Shown one piece after another: positions 5,243 through 5,362 of a stretch of 5,362 nt of DNA; within the stretch, counting starts at the first letter, position 1, and each line of letters starts with the position of its first letter. This stretch comes from Sphingomonadaceae bacterium. GTDB taxonomy: Bacteria; Pseudomonadota; Alphaproteobacteria; Sphingomonadales; Sphingomonadaceae. The DNA lies in the NCBI GenBank assembly GCA_947442095.1, contig CANEVG010000261.1, positions 1 to 5,362 of the forward strand, in the 5' to 3' direction. A program made the translations under genes and the position numbers. The notes under the pieces are model-generated. The model worked only from the letters and a program-made list of their open reading frames with translations, had not been told where the DNA came from and did no database searches.

Positions 5243-5362
5243 ATGGCCGAACCCGATACCACTCCGCCGGCTCCGCTCGACACAGCAGTGGTGGAAGACC
5301 TGCTCCGCCAGCAGGGCGAGGCGATGCGGGTGCTGTTTTCGCCGTTTTTGCCGACATCCTCC
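5243..5362 (+). CDS. Unidentified protein, N-terminal 40 codons only
   Basis: ATG 5243 is preceded by GAGGG (5227-5231) at 11-nt spacing and by a plausible promoter, and the frame stays open to the window edge. The visible part starts MAEPDTTPPAPLD, Pro/Asp-rich and probably disordered. It continues with a charged helix-like stretch (VVEDLLRQQGEAMRV) and then a hydrophobic FSPFLP segment that could lead into a membrane helix. No signal peptide of the usual type is visible and I recognise no family. It is divergent from the aminotransferase, with 145 bp between the two start codons. Third-position G/C use matches the neighbours, which supports a real gene. Confidence 0.6.
   Translation, partial: MAEPDTTPPAPLDTAVVEDLLRQQGEAMRVLFSPFLPTSS

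Noticed and set aside
1..5362. CRISPR array, riboswitch, defence island or other new system
   Set aside because: No regularly spaced repeats, no structured leader I can recognise, and every substantial gene except the 3' edge fragment belongs to a familiar family.

Overview
The window looks like chromosomal DNA of a GC-rich alphaproteobacterium, most likely a sphingomonad (Sphingomonadales, for example the Erythrobacter/Novosphingobium group). This rests on the strong G/C bias at third codon positions, the wording of the aminotransferase and crotonase proteins, and the M1 peptidase plus DUF6702 pair. The taxonomic call is inference from remembered families, not from a search.

Layout. Left (1-2020, + strand): the C-terminal two-thirds or so of a zinc M1-family metallopeptidase overlaps by 23 bp a small exported DUF6702-like protein, forming one operon. 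Middle (2021-2988): a decayed mobile-DNA scar. It holds the last ~60 codons of an IS21-family istB gene, the intact-looking right end of that insertion sequence (a terminator, subterminal repeats and a terminus at about 2417), then the N-terminal part of a P4-type tyrosine integrase on the - strand. That integrase is cut off where the IS begins. Next comes a complete tRNA-Cys(GCA) gene on the - strand, whose 3' end faces the integrase. Right (3073-5097, - strand): a two-gene operon with an AlaC-type class I/II aminotransferase followed 27 bp later by a crotonase/enoyl-CoA hydratase family protein. A divergent gene of unknown function starts at 5243 on the + strand and runs off the window.

Reading. 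The most informative part is the middle. An integrase in the same orientation as a tRNA, just beyond the tRNA 3' end, is the usual mark of a genomic island integrated at that tRNA. An IS21 element then landed in the integrase. A later deletion removed the rest of the integrase, the cargo, istA and most of istB, fusing the scar directly to the end of the DUF6702 gene. The flanking genes look like ordinary housekeeping or accessory metabolism: periplasmic peptide breakdown on one side, amino-acid/2-oxoacid interconversion and acyl-CoA chemistry on the other. I see no new defence system, CRISPR array or other undescribed machinery. The nested, eroded island is the main unusual structure.
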